Source of the DNA: Bythopirellula polymerisocia
Lineage (GTDB): Bacteria > Planctomycetota > Planctomycetia > Pirellulales > Lacipirellulaceae
Length of the DNA: 64,000 nt
NCBI RefSeq assembly: GCF_007860015.1
Contig: NZ_SJPS01000004.1
Location: forward strand, 1-64,000
Direction of reading: 5' to 3'
Under the pieces are notes generated by a model. The model was not told where the DNA came from and made no database searches. It saw only the letters and a program-made list of their open reading frames with translations. This document shows positions 9,147 through 18,118 of this stretch, one piece after another. Position 1 is the first letter of the stretch. Each line of letters begins with the position of its first letter. The position numbers and the translations under genes are program-made.

Positions 9147-10577
9147 ATGACCCTACTACCTACTGACGCAGAAATCACTGACCAGCCTCCCTCCTTACGG
9201 GAGCGGGCCAGCGAGTTCTTGCTGGGACGCATCAACTACGAACGGGCCGCCAACTTGCCCTACAACAAGCGGCACATGAAGCTCGACCGCATGCGGCAGT
9301 TGCTTACCCGGTTGGGCAATCCGGATGCGGGTATGCCGATCGTACATGTGGCTGGGACGAAAGGAAAAGGTTCAACCAGCACAATGGTAGCAGGAATCCT
9401 GCAAGCGGCAGGTTACAAGACTGGTCTGTTCAGCTCTCCGCACCTGGAGGCAATCGAGGAACGCTTTCAAGTAAACGCTGTCCCCTGCCCTGGCGAGCAA
9501 CTCTTCGCCCTCGTCGAGAAACTTCGGCCGATCGTCGAGGAGATGGATCGCGAAGCGGCTGCCGAGGGTTCACTTGGACTCACCTATTTTGAGCTGGCCA
9601 CCGCTATCGCTCTGATGCATTTTTCCGAGGAGAAGGTGGACATCGCCGTCTTGGAAGTAGGATTGGGAGGTCGACTTGATTCGACGAATGTGTGTCAGCC
9701 AGCCGTCACAGTGATTACCAGCATCAGCCTCGATCATACGAAGCAGCTCGGTTCAACTGTCGAAGAGATTGCTGCGGAGAAGGCGGGCATAATCAAGCCG
9801 GGAGTACCAGTTCTTTGCGGACCCATGGAACCTGGACCAAGGCAGGTGATTGCTGAAATTGCCAGACAACATGGTTCACGGATGATCGAAGCCGGGCGCG
9901 ATTTTCAATTCACCTATCACCCGCCTTATAAGTTTGACAAGCACGATCGCTTGGGAAGCTTAGATTTTGAAGGAGACCTGGGAAGTGAGGATGTGAGTTT
10001 GACAGATATCCCGCTCCGCATGCTAGGTACTCATCAGGCGGCCAATGCAGCGTTGGCGATCGCTACGGTTGCGCAACTACGCAAGCAGGGCTGGCGGATT
10101 TCGAGCGATGCGATTTGCCAAACCTTTACGGAACTCACCCTGCCGGGTCGTATTGAATTGATTCGTCGCAGGCCAGCGGTGGTGCTTGACGTGGCCCACA
10201 ATGTGGCTGCCGTTGAGGCACTGGTCGAAGTGCTGGCAACCAGTTTCTCGTGTACGCACAGGACGCTGGTACTGGCTGCCACCCGCGACAAGGATGTCAG
10301 TGGGATCGTCCGCGTGTTGGTGCCGCACTTTGACCGCGTTATCGTCACTCAGTATCAAGACAACCCCCGCGCTGTAGCCACAGAGAAGTTGGGAAAGATC
10401 GTCCAGGCAGAATTGGTTCGTCAAAAGCTTGTGGATAGGACTGTCATCGAATGCCCTATGCCCGTAGACGCGTGGCAACTGGCCCGCAAAGGAGCGCGGG
10501 TGGACCAGCTGGTATGCATTACGGGTTCGTTCTTTGTGGTGGCTGAATTGCGTAGCGTTCTCCGCGCAGACGCTTGA
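9147..10577 (+). CDS. folC: Bifunctional folylpolyglutamate synthase/dihydrofolate synthase
   Basis: A Mur-ligase-family ATP-dependent enzyme of 476 residues that adds glutamate to dihydropteroate and to tetrahydrofolates in the cytoplasm. The P-loop GTKGKGS lies at residues 70-76. The SSPHL segment, the substrate-loop region ending VDIAVLEVGLGGRLDSTN, and the TSISLDHTKQLG motif with its metal-binding His are all present. The Mur C-terminal motif VLDVAHN starts the last domain. It is slightly longer than typical FolC because of an N-terminal extension of about 20 residues. The ATG at 9147 is the first in frame. No folate neighbours are adjacent. Confidence 0.94.
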   Translation: MTLLPTDAEITDQPPSLRERASEFLLGRINYERAANLPYNKRHMKLDRMRQLLTRLGNPDAGMPIVHVAGTKGKGSTSTMVAGILQAAGYKTGLFSSPHLEAIEERFQVNAVPCPGEQLFALVEKLRPIVEEMDREAAAEGSLGLTYFELATAIALMHFSEEKVDIAVLEVGLGGRLDSTNVCQPAVTVITSISLDHTKQLGSTVEEIAAEKAGIIKPGVPVLCGPMEPGPRQVIAEIARQHGSRMIEAGRDFQFTYHPPYKFDKHDRLGSLDFEGDLGSEDVSLTDIPLRMLGTHQAANAALAIATVAQLRKQGWRISSDAICQTFTELTLPGRIELIRRRPAVVLDVAHNVAAVEALVEVLATSFSCTHRTLVLAATRDKDVSGIVRVLVPHFDRVIVTQYQDNPRAVATEKLGKIVQAELVRQKLVDRTVIECPMPVDAWQLARKGARVDQLVCITGSFFVVAELRSVLRADA

Positions 10578-10689
10578 GCAGCAGCGGCCTGCGGGGACTT
10601 AATCGTCTTGCTACGAGCAAGGCTAGACAACAGCCTAGATAAGTGAGCATTGCCGATTCCTATCGTAGAGAGATTGAAGATTTGGATGC

Positions 10690-11016
10690 CTACGAACGAT
10701 CTGGCCAGTTCCAGCGGGGCTCATCACGCCAATCGAAATCCTGATCTAAGTCGGGATTAGTGGGTTCTAACTCTGCCACGGCTGAGTTCTCGATTTGCCA
10801 GTTCGAGGTGTGTCGTTCGATCTTGGCAATGCGTCGTTCCCCGCGGACTTCGTCCTGCAAGTTGGCAACCAAACGGGCGATAGTAGGATCCGACCACGGT
10901 AGGCGGTCGCTGGGACGATGCTGAATTCGATTATTGGAAACCATGATGCTTTCGTCGGCATCTGGTACCCGGACAACTGTGCAAAAAACGCGGCGAATCT
11001 TCCTTGGAGCAACCAT
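10690..11016 (-). CDS. Hypothetical protein
   Basis: A 108-residue protein beginning MVAPRKIRRVFCTVVRVPD. I chose the ATG at 11016 because a purine-rich AAAAGGAA lies about 7 bases upstream; an upstream in-frame start at 11043 is possible. The sequence is charged, with an acidic, tryptophan-rich tail (FDWRDEPRWNWPDRS), and has no signal peptide or membrane segment. No family is recognised. A competing frame over the same DNA reads less like a protein. Confidence 0.5.
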   Translation of the reverse strand: MVAPRKIRRVFCTVVRVPDADESIMVSNNRIQHRPSDRLPWSDPTIARLVANLQDEVRGERRIAKIERHTSNWQIENSAVAELEPTNPDLDQDFDWRDEPRWNWPDRS

Positions 11017-11376
11017 GTCAGTTCCTTTTCCCCTTGTGGGCAAGATGTGCCCAATTTGATGATAAAACGAGAGCCCTTGAAAAGAGGCGTTGTGTTGCCC
11101 AAGCCGAAAATCCCTTAGCCTTGTGGCGGAACAGATTCGCCCGAGTGAGGTCAGCTCCTTTGCCTCCCGTCACTCTTCTGGGATCGTACAATGCAGACCC
11201 CGTGCCAAACTGCTCTGGCAGACGTGGGATTTGAAGCCGAGAGATGACAAACTATTGTCTGACAGTCACTTAGTGCGATCTGCTAGCGATGGGAAGAACC
11301 GTCCTTTCACCACGAAATGAGGAAGAACTTTCAATTCCTCTGTAACTAAATAGAATCCTTGCGGATTAGGTAATTC
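11017..11376. other. Non-coding gap
   Basis: About 360 bp upstream of the hypothetical gene and downstream of the S41 protease gene. No gene, terminator or repeat stood out. Confidence 0.5.
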
Positions 11377-12711
11377 TTACTGTTTTTTGTTTAGTTGCGA
11401 CTCCAGATAGCCGACGGCCAGATCGAGTGCTTCGTCAGTGAACTGCTCAGGAATCTTGCCGTCTTGCTCGTCGAACTGAATGGCTAGCGGGCCATCTTGA
11501 TGCTCGCCGAGCAGATCGCGGCGATAACGGTATTTGCGCCAAGTTAGATATTGGTCTTCATCCATCAACACCTCAAATTCGGCATCCGGTTTGACGCCCC
11601 AGGAGTCGGACTCCTTTGCATCAGCCATGCGATGGATGTTCTGTCCGCTCGGTCGCCAGTAGGTGGCTGAGGTTAGCTTTAACAGGCTGCGGCCAGATTC
11701 GATCTGCATGATGCGCTGGACGGTACCTTTGCCGTAAGAACGCTCGCCGATGATGACAGCCCGGTTGTAGTCCTGCAAACACGCGGCAAGAATTTCACTT
11801 GCACTGGCACTATTGTGATTGATAAGCACAGCGAGAGGGAGATCGTGATAGCCGCCGCGACCGGTAGACACAAAACGGTCGCGGATCTCGCCGTCGCGAT
11901 CGCGGGTTGTGACGATTGGTTGCCCGGCACGCAGAAAGAGATCACTGATGCCGACCGCCGCGTCGAGAGTGCCGCCATAGTTGTCGCGGACATCAAGGAT
12001 GAGCGCCTTAATCCCAGCGGAATTCAACTCTGCCAACACGTCGGTAAACTCGTCGAGGGTCTTGTCACCGAACTTGGCGATTCGCACGTAGCCAATGCGA
12101 TTATCACCAGGGACAAGGAATTGCCATTTATTCTGCTCATCGCGCAGGTCACCGAAAACGGATTCAACCGTAATCACCGCTCGCACGATTTTGACATCCG
12201 TCGGGTCCTTTTCGCCGGGATGAATTACCGAAAGGGTAACCGGGCTGCCAATCGCACCGCGGACCAATCGCAAGACATCGCGCATCTTCATTTCGTCGGT
12301 TGGCTGGCCGTCGATGGCGACGATGCGGTCCCCGGCACGGATATCGGCGCTGAAGGCGGGGGAGCCAGGCTCGGGAGGGCCGATCACTGTGAGCTGAGGA
12401 GGATCCCCCAGTTGCAGAATGCGGACACCGATACCACCAAATTCCTGGATTAAATCCTCCTGGAAATTGTCTCGTTCCAATTGGTCGACGAACATCGAGT
12501 GCTCGTCCCCTCGTTTATTCAGGACCTCGATCATGCCATTCATGGCCCCATCGAAAAGTTCCTGGTCAGGGGGGGAGACCAACGACCAACGGTCGATTAC
12601 CGAGTAACTGGCCGCCACATAGCGGGCATAGGGATTCTGCTCGGCCCGCACGTAGCAGACGTACGAGAGCAAAGTAATAGCCACGAAGTAAAGCAGGTTG
12701 CGGAGCGACAC
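11377..12711 (-). CDS. S41 family C-terminal processing protease with PDZ domain
   Basis: A 444-residue exported or membrane-anchored serine protease of the CtpA/Prc type, which trims C-termini of periplasmic proteins. An N-terminal hydrophobic stretch (residues 5-20) acts as signal or anchor. A PDZ domain occupies about 90-178 (GDRIVAIDGQP). The catalytic core includes LILDVRDNYGG, the serine motif NSASASEI (300-307) and the lysine motif YGKGTVQ with Lys at about 328. The arrangement is a Ser-Lys dyad and looks intact. It lies alone, with long spacers on both sides. Confidence 0.92.
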   Translation of the reverse strand: MSLRNLLYFVAITLLSYVCYVRAEQNPYARYVAASYSVIDRWSLVSPPDQELFDGAMNGMIEVLNKRGDEHSMFVDQLERDNFQEDLIQEFGGIGVRILQLGDPPQLTVIGPPEPGSPAFSADIRAGDRIVAIDGQPTDEMKMRDVLRLVRGAIGSPVTLSVIHPGEKDPTDVKIVRAVITVESVFGDLRDEQNKWQFLVPGDNRIGYVRIAKFGDKTLDEFTDVLAELNSAGIKALILDVRDNYGGTLDAAVGISDLFLRAGQPIVTTRDRDGEIRDRFVSTGRGGYHDLPLAVLINHNSASASEILAACLQDYNRAVIIGERSYGKGTVQRIMQIESGRSLLKLTSATYWRPSGQNIHRMADAKESDSWGVKPDAEFEVLMDEDQYLTWRKYRYRRDLLGEHQDGPLAIQFDEQDGKIPEQFTDEALDLAVGYLESQLNKKQ

Positions 12712-13611
12712 GGGGGATGAGTTCTCTAAAATAGGGATTGGAATGGATGTGGGTCTAATCGTAGCAGGGGCAGAAGGAATGTTGAAGTGTGGGGCACTGG
12801 GAATTGGGGGCTTTGGTCTGGGGAAAGAGAACTGGCGAGCCGGAAACGTAAGTGATCAGAAGAATAGTAACGCAGAGAGAGACCCCCCGCCTGACATTTT
12901 TCAGGGAGGTTTGGGAGATTGAACAGGCGGGAACAGAGAGGGGAGTTGATGGCCAGGAAAAACACAAGAATGCACAAAAAGAAGAAGACCTACTGTCGGG
13001 CTGTTCGAGTTCTTTTCGCGACTATTCGTGTTTTTGTGGATATCGGAGATCATGGAACGGCATGAGATTAAAAATGGGGCGCCCCAAGCGCAAGACAACG
13101 AAGACAATCACTCAGCACCAATAATCCCGTGGCCAACATTGAACCGTCGATTGGTCCGCTGCATCTGAAGCGGTGCGAACTTCTCAGCTCATTGGACAAA
13201 AGGAAAACCTGTGCCTTGCGATGAGCTTCATTATAAGGAAACGGGGTGCAGTGTTTAGAGACTATTTTTGGCCACCTGGGAAATAGGCGCGAGACGCTAG
13301 TTGCTAGGCGTAAGTCAGAGATGAAGGGACTGGAGGAAGATTTTCACCGCGGAGACGCAGAGGGGAGAGAATGGGATTTGGATCAAGGGCTGGGGAGTTT
13401 CTGTGTCATTCCGACGGGAGTTCCGGGACCGAGTAATCTGGTTTGAATGGGTTACGACGAATGATTAACATCTCTTGTAGCTGGGGGAAGATTTTTTGCC
13501 ACCGAGTTCACAGAGTGCGCTGAGGAGGGGAGAAGAATATGAGCGAGGAACAGACTTGCGGGAGCACGGCGCCACCATCCACCTTCAACTAACCACTAAC
13601 AATTCCTCACC

Positions 13612-13672
13612 TCCCCCCTGTTTGAGGGGGTTTTATTTTGGTGAAAACGTTTTTTTTTATTAAAAAACCCCC
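13612..13672. repeat. G/C-run hairpins with T-tracts
   Basis: The sequence cccccctgtttgagggggtt followed by ttattt forms a short stem with a T-rich 3' side. The same ggggg run can alternatively pair with a downstream aaaaaaccccc across a T-tract. It resembles an intrinsic terminator, but no gene ends close by, so it may be a relic. Confidence 0.4.
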
Positions 13673-14243
13673 TCACTTTCCGCCGGTCTGAATTGCTTCA
13701 ACTCGTTAGTAAGTCAAGGCTTACGTAGTATATCTCGTCGTCAGATCACCGGAGTTTTTAAAAACAAAACCCTTCGATAACTCGGCCGGCCGCGCCGCTG
13801 ACTGGGTTCGCAAGTTTTAGGTTTTCAAGGAACTCGCGTAACGGCTGGCTTTCGCATTATCCGAAATCGAGTGGCCAATTGCTAATAAGAAATGTGGGCC
13901 AGAGTAGTCGCGAGTTGCGAGGCGTAAATCTGTTCGGGGAGGCTGGTGGATGGGGAGGAGAGTTGAGTGGCGGGTGATTCGCCAGCGCAACTTTGCCAAC
14001 CTGTTACGAACCACTTCTTACTAGCATCTAGCGAACGTCGCTGCGGCAGGCGTCACGTGACTTGTTCGACTCCGAGGCATCGTCGAGACTCCTCCTGCGG
14101 ACTACTTCCCGCGCATCAATCCACTCCAACATGTATGACTCAGCACGCGCAATATAGCGACTGCAGCCGATCCGTGGCAACCTGGTAGAAGGGGGGGGAG
14201 AAACGGCGGTTAGCGGCAGGTGGGGAGTGGTTGAAGACCTGGG

Positions 14244-14261
14244 TTCCCGCATGCGCGGGAA
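14244..14261. repeat. ttcccgc-N4-gcgggaa palindrome
   Basis: A perfect 7-bp inverted repeat with spacer atgc, followed by tgac. Short palindromes of this form are dispersed in many Gram-negative genomes. Only one copy was seen in this window. Confidence 0.5.
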
Positions 14262-14387
14262 TGACCGGCGGGAGGGAGAATTGTTAATGATTAGAGTTAG
14301 CCGCTAGACGCTGGTTGCGAGGCACTAGTCAGAAAACAGGTGTGAATAGTAGGGAGAGGGACTTAGTCGAATGGCGATCTGCTCGTG

Positions 14388-15746
14388 TTACTGGGCCAAG
14401 TCGACGCAGATGATTTCTTGGTCGTTGCGGAGATAGACGCACCGGTTGGCGAATGCCGGGTGGGACCAGACGACCGGGCGACCGGCCATCATGTTGTCTG
14501 GTTCGATGAGGTGGGCGCGGCTTGTTTCCTCATAGCCTGCAGGTGTGAGCTGGGCGATGATCAGATCCCCTTTTTCGTTAGCTAGGAAAAAACGGTCCTC
14601 GTGTTTGATGAGAAACGCATTCGCCCAGCGGTCGGTTCGGCTGTGGAGGTCGCCCGTCGAGCCGGTGGCGCGGAGGTCTTCCCATTTCCGTTTGCCAGTT
14701 TCGAGTTCGAGGCAACGAAGCTGGCCGTAACTGTCTACGCCGTAGATGTGGCCATCCTCGATAAAGGGAGTGCTCATGACCGTGTGGAGCTTGTCGGTGT
14801 TGCGCTCACTGTGGCTGTCGCCGCGCCAGAGAAGTTCGGGTACGGACTCAGAATTCTCAAACCCCAGCAGCATCGGCCCATCGTAAAAAGCCGAGACGAA
14901 TAGCCGCTCTCCCGCCTTGCGGGGCGTCGCAATCGTCATGCCCGCCTTCACGTCAAAAGGGATCGACCAGAGGACTTCGCCCGACACTGGATCGAGGCCG
15001 TTGACCGCCTGAGGGTGCCAAATTACTAGTTGCCGACGACCGCCGAGTTTGTAGATCATCGGGGGGCAGTAACCCGGCTCGGCCGCGGAGAGCGAGCGCC
15101 AGATTTCCTCGCCCGTGTCCTTATTGAAAGCCACCGCGACACTCCCCTTCCCCCCCACCAGGCAAATGAGCCGATCACCGTCCAAGAGCGGATGCCCGGC
15201 AAACCCCCACACGGGGGCGGGCATGTCGTAGTCTTGTTTCAAGTCGCGCGACCAGATCGGCTTGCCGGTGTCGGCATCGAGGCAGAGGAGATTGCCCTCG
15301 GCACCGAGCGTGTAGACTTTGCCTTCGGCGACGAGTGGCGAGGTGCGCGGTCCCGCGGCGTAGCTGATGGAATATTCGCACGGATACTCATGGTTCCAGT
15401 TGATCGAGCCGTCCGTCGCGTCGAGGCAGAGCACCCGTTCGCTGCCGGCGGTGGGGGAGCGATCGAAGGCATTGTCGGAATTCTGCTGTCCCGCGTTCAG
15501 CTGCCGATCGGTGATGTAAACCCGATCGCCCACCACAGCCGGTCCCGAGTAACCGCTGCCGATGGGGGTCCGCCACAGCACGGGCGGACCCTCGGCAGGA
15601 AACTCTCGCAGGATCCCCGATTCGCGCCAGACACCGTCTCGATCCGGCCCCAGCCATTGTGGCCAATCATCGGCGGAAACCGATTGGCAGCGCAAGCAGG
15701 CAATACAAAGTAGACCGATGATATAACTCAAGCGTTGCAGGGGCAT
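14388..15746 (-). CDS. PQQ-binding-like beta-propeller protein
   Basis: A 452-residue protein with an N-terminal signal-like segment (LSYIIGLLCIACLRCQSVSA) followed by WPQWLGPDRDGVWRESG. That opening is typical of planctomycete outer-membrane-assembly/PQQ-like propellers. Repeated blade motifs of the form GKVYTLGAEGNLLCLDADTG and DGSINWNHE give a seven- or eight-bladed propeller. Such proteins are usually periplasmic, and enzymatic activity is uncertain. It lies 97 bp downstream of the symporter gene on the same strand and could be cotranscribed with it. Confidence 0.85.
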   Translation of the reverse strand: MPLQRLSYIIGLLCIACLRCQSVSADDWPQWLGPDRDGVWRESGILREFPAEGPPVLWRTPIGSGYSGPAVVGDRVYITDRQLNAGQQNSDNAFDRSPTAGSERVLCLDATDGSINWNHEYPCEYSISYAAGPRTSPLVAEGKVYTLGAEGNLLCLDADTGKPIWSRDLKQDYDMPAPVWGFAGHPLLDGDRLICLVGGKGSVAVAFNKDTGEEIWRSLSAAEPGYCPPMIYKLGGRRQLVIWHPQAVNGLDPVSGEVLWSIPFDVKAGMTIATPRKAGERLFVSAFYDGPMLLGFENSESVPELLWRGDSHSERNTDKLHTVMSTPFIEDGHIYGVDSYGQLRCLELETGKRKWEDLRATGSTGDLHSRTDRWANAFLIKHEDRFFLANEKGDLIIAQLTPAGYEETSRAHLIEPDNMMAGRPVVWSHPAFANRCVYLRNDQEIICVDLAQ

Positions 15747-15843
15747 GAGATTTTCTCCGTAAATTTTTCAAGGCACAACAGTTGAGGATAGCGCATCAGG
15801 GCAAAGATGCAAGGGAGAAGGGGGGGGCAGGGGACAGGGTGGG

Positions 15844-17859
15844 TTATTCTTTGTGATGGAGAAAGTCTCGCGCGGCGAGGACGTTTTCGTCGGAGCGGTG
15901 GATGTGGCGGAGCCAGATCCAGTAGAGACCGGCCAGGGCCAGGATTGCTGCCAGGGTGCAGATCAGTGCAGCATCGTTGTTGTGAATTAAAAAAAGCATG
16001 GGTGCCAGGAAGATCATCACTTGATAGGTGAGGGCAAAGGGGATCGCGGTTATTTCGCGGCGGTGTTCTGTGGTAACTCGCTCGCGGAGGGAGTTGGGGA
16101 GTTCGTTCTTGTATTTTGACCAGAAGCCGAAGGGGAGTGTTGTCAGATAGAAGTTGCGTAATACGGGTTCGGGGGTCGGTTTAGTTAGCAAAGAGCCGAC
16201 GACCGACGCCACTAGGCCGATGAGTCCCAAGGAGACCAGGGACCACGGTTCGGTGGTGAGGAAGCGGTACGACTCACCGATCCAAGGCGTGAAGACCCTT
16301 TGAGCAATTGCCGCCAACATGCCTACGATGCATCCGATGGCGAAGCCGGTGCCGTTAAATCGCCACCAGTAGAAACGCAACAGGAGTGGCACCATGAGGC
16401 CACCCCCGAGGCTCATGATGATCCAGACCCAGATGTCGTTGATGTTGCTGACATAAAAAGCACAGAAGAGCCCCGCTGTCACCAGAGTCGCGATAAAAAT
16501 CCAAGTGGCGAGGATCAGTTCGGGCATCTTGGCTGATGGCCGAAGGTGTTTTTGGTAGATGTCGCGGACGAAGAAACCCGAGGAGAGGTTGACCCACGAG
16601 TCGAAGGTCGACATCGAGGCGGCAATCAGTGCAACGATCATCAAGCCCCGCAAGCCGATGGGAATGTAGGCGAGAAATACGGCCGGCATGATCCGCTCGG
16701 AATTCACGGTTCCATAGGAATTGATGAGTAGAAGCTTGTTGGGCCAATCGGTTCCCAGTTGGGCCTCCAAGCCGGCGAGTAGCTGAGGTGGTTGCGATGC
16801 CTGATCGTGGACAATTGTGGAGAGTGTGCTGTCCCAATTTTCATCGCTCGTGGGGGCATGTTGCTGGATCAGATCGACGACTTGGGGAAGAGTCGAGGTA
16901 TCGGGGATCAGTGTGTTGACCAGTGTGATGCCGAGTACCGCGATCGCCATTAGCGCGGGCCATCGAATTGAAAGTAAGCTGGTCCAAAGCAGCGAGAGTT
17001 TGGAGCAATCGGCATCGCTCCGGGCTCCGAAGTATTTGGGGTCGTCCCCGCAACCAAGCCCGAAGATCAGATTGCGGAACAAGTAGATCGTGGCGAAGAG
17101 CAGCAGTGATTCGTAGCGCTCGTATCCGGGGGGCATGTGAGTTTGGAGTCGGGGGACGGCTTCGGTCCAATGCTCGTTGTGCGTAACCGTTTCTGCCATG
17201 GTCGCGAGGCTGTGGATGTCAGGGATTTTTTCCCAAGAAAGCACCACCAGCAAGGCTGCTGCTATTCCAATGATGATGAATTGCAGCACGTCGGTGAAAA
17301 CCACTCCATAGAAGCCGGAAAGCATGGTATAGCAGGTGGCGACGGCGAACATTCCCAGCGCACAATTCATGGGCGAGAAGGGGAGCATGGTGGAGAGAAA
17401 GATGCCGGTTCCCTTGGCCAGATAGGTGAGCATGCCGAGGGTCGTGAGGATTCCCGAGAGGGCTTTGGCAAATTGAGCAAATTGTCCGCCGGCATCGTTG
17501 CCGAATCGATAGATCATCCATTCAGCTCCAGTGAGGCAGCCTGAACGTCGATGCCATTTGCCGGTCCAGAGCATCATGATGACTAACAGCAAGGAAGCAC
17601 CGCCGCGAAACTCGATGAACAGCCCGCGTGGGCCGAGCATGTAGAGAAAGGAAACGATAATCATCGAACCGGCCACGTCCATGTACTGCGAGGTCCCCGA
17701 GATGCCGAGCATCCACCAAGGAAGTGAGCGACCGCCGAGGAGATAGTCTTCCAGGCTGAGTGAGGCTTTTTGCTTCAGAAGGAATCCGAGAAGGATCAGA
17801 CCTAAGAGGTATGCGCCGATAATGAGGTAGTCGGCGGAATTGAGATAGTACTGAGACAA
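15844..17859 (-). CDS. Sodium:solute symporter (SSS family)
   Basis: A 671-residue inner-membrane protein with roughly 13-15 hydrophobic segments, starting with an extracellular N-terminus and SADYLIIGAYLLGLILLGF. The SLEDYLLGGRSLPWWMLG motif after the first membrane helix and the later GFYGVVFTDVLQF segment are signatures of the SSS (SLC5-like) family, which couples sodium entry to uptake of sugars, amino acids or other solutes. Its position upstream of the GH97 enzyme and sugar-type regulator suggests a sugar or glycoside as cargo; that is inference. Confidence 0.9.
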   Translation of the reverse strand: MSQYYLNSADYLIIGAYLLGLILLGFLLKQKASLSLEDYLLGGRSLPWWMLGISGTSQYMDVAGSMIIVSFLYMLGPRGLFIEFRGGASLLLVIMMLWTGKWHRRSGCLTGAEWMIYRFGNDAGGQFAQFAKALSGILTTLGMLTYLAKGTGIFLSTMLPFSPMNCALGMFAVATCYTMLSGFYGVVFTDVLQFIIIGIAAALLVVLSWEKIPDIHSLATMAETVTHNEHWTEAVPRLQTHMPPGYERYESLLLFATIYLFRNLIFGLGCGDDPKYFGARSDADCSKLSLLWTSLLSIRWPALMAIAVLGITLVNTLIPDTSTLPQVVDLIQQHAPTSDENWDSTLSTIVHDQASQPPQLLAGLEAQLGTDWPNKLLLINSYGTVNSERIMPAVFLAYIPIGLRGLMIVALIAASMSTFDSWVNLSSGFFVRDIYQKHLRPSAKMPELILATWIFIATLVTAGLFCAFYVSNINDIWVWIIMSLGGGLMVPLLLRFYWWRFNGTGFAIGCIVGMLAAIAQRVFTPWIGESYRFLTTEPWSLVSLGLIGLVASVVGSLLTKPTPEPVLRNFYLTTLPFGFWSKYKNELPNSLRERVTTEHRREITAIPFALTYQVMIFLAPMLFLIHNNDAALICTLAAILALAGLYWIWLRHIHRSDENVLAARDFLHHKE

Positions 17860-18010
17860 GGTGCCGTGCTCTACGACGAAAGACTCGGAAGATCCCTACT
17901 CAAGAAAAGCAGAGGCATTCCCAAAGGGTTGAAAAGAGTGCCTCCATTTCTCTCGCATGACCTTCTCCAGTTTACTCTTTCGAGGGTGAATAGGAACAGG
18001 TAGGCGGAGG

Positions 18011-18051
18011 AAATGACGAATGTGTAATGAGCAATGTCCAATGACCAACGA
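18011..18051. repeat. aatgaNNaatg tandem-like spacer repeat
   Basis: A run of related 7-9 bp units (aaatgacgaatg, taatgagcaatgtccaatga, ccaacgag) about 70 bp beyond the GH97 stop codon. The same units occur in inverted orientation at 35721-35745, just beyond another minus-strand stop codon. Confidence 0.5.
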
Positions 18052-18118
18052 GCAGTTGAGGGCTCAAGTCTAACTCGTTTGGTTATTGAACCTTGGAAAT
18101 TGGAAATTCATCATGTAC

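Larger units (their letters stand above)
12712..14387. other. Long non-coding, repeat-rich spacer
   Basis: Nearly 1.7 kb with no credible gene. It contains several degenerate repeat fragments: an inverted acaagaatgcaca / attcgtgttttt pair (about 12959-13039), a ttttcaccgcggagacgcag copy (13341-13370), a ccaccgagttcacagagtg copy (about 13499-13526), a ccccct/aggggg hairpin followed by T-rich DNA near 13612-13670, and a ttcccgc/gcgggaa palindrome (14244-14261). Short open frames here lack motifs and ribosome sites. Confidence 0.6.
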
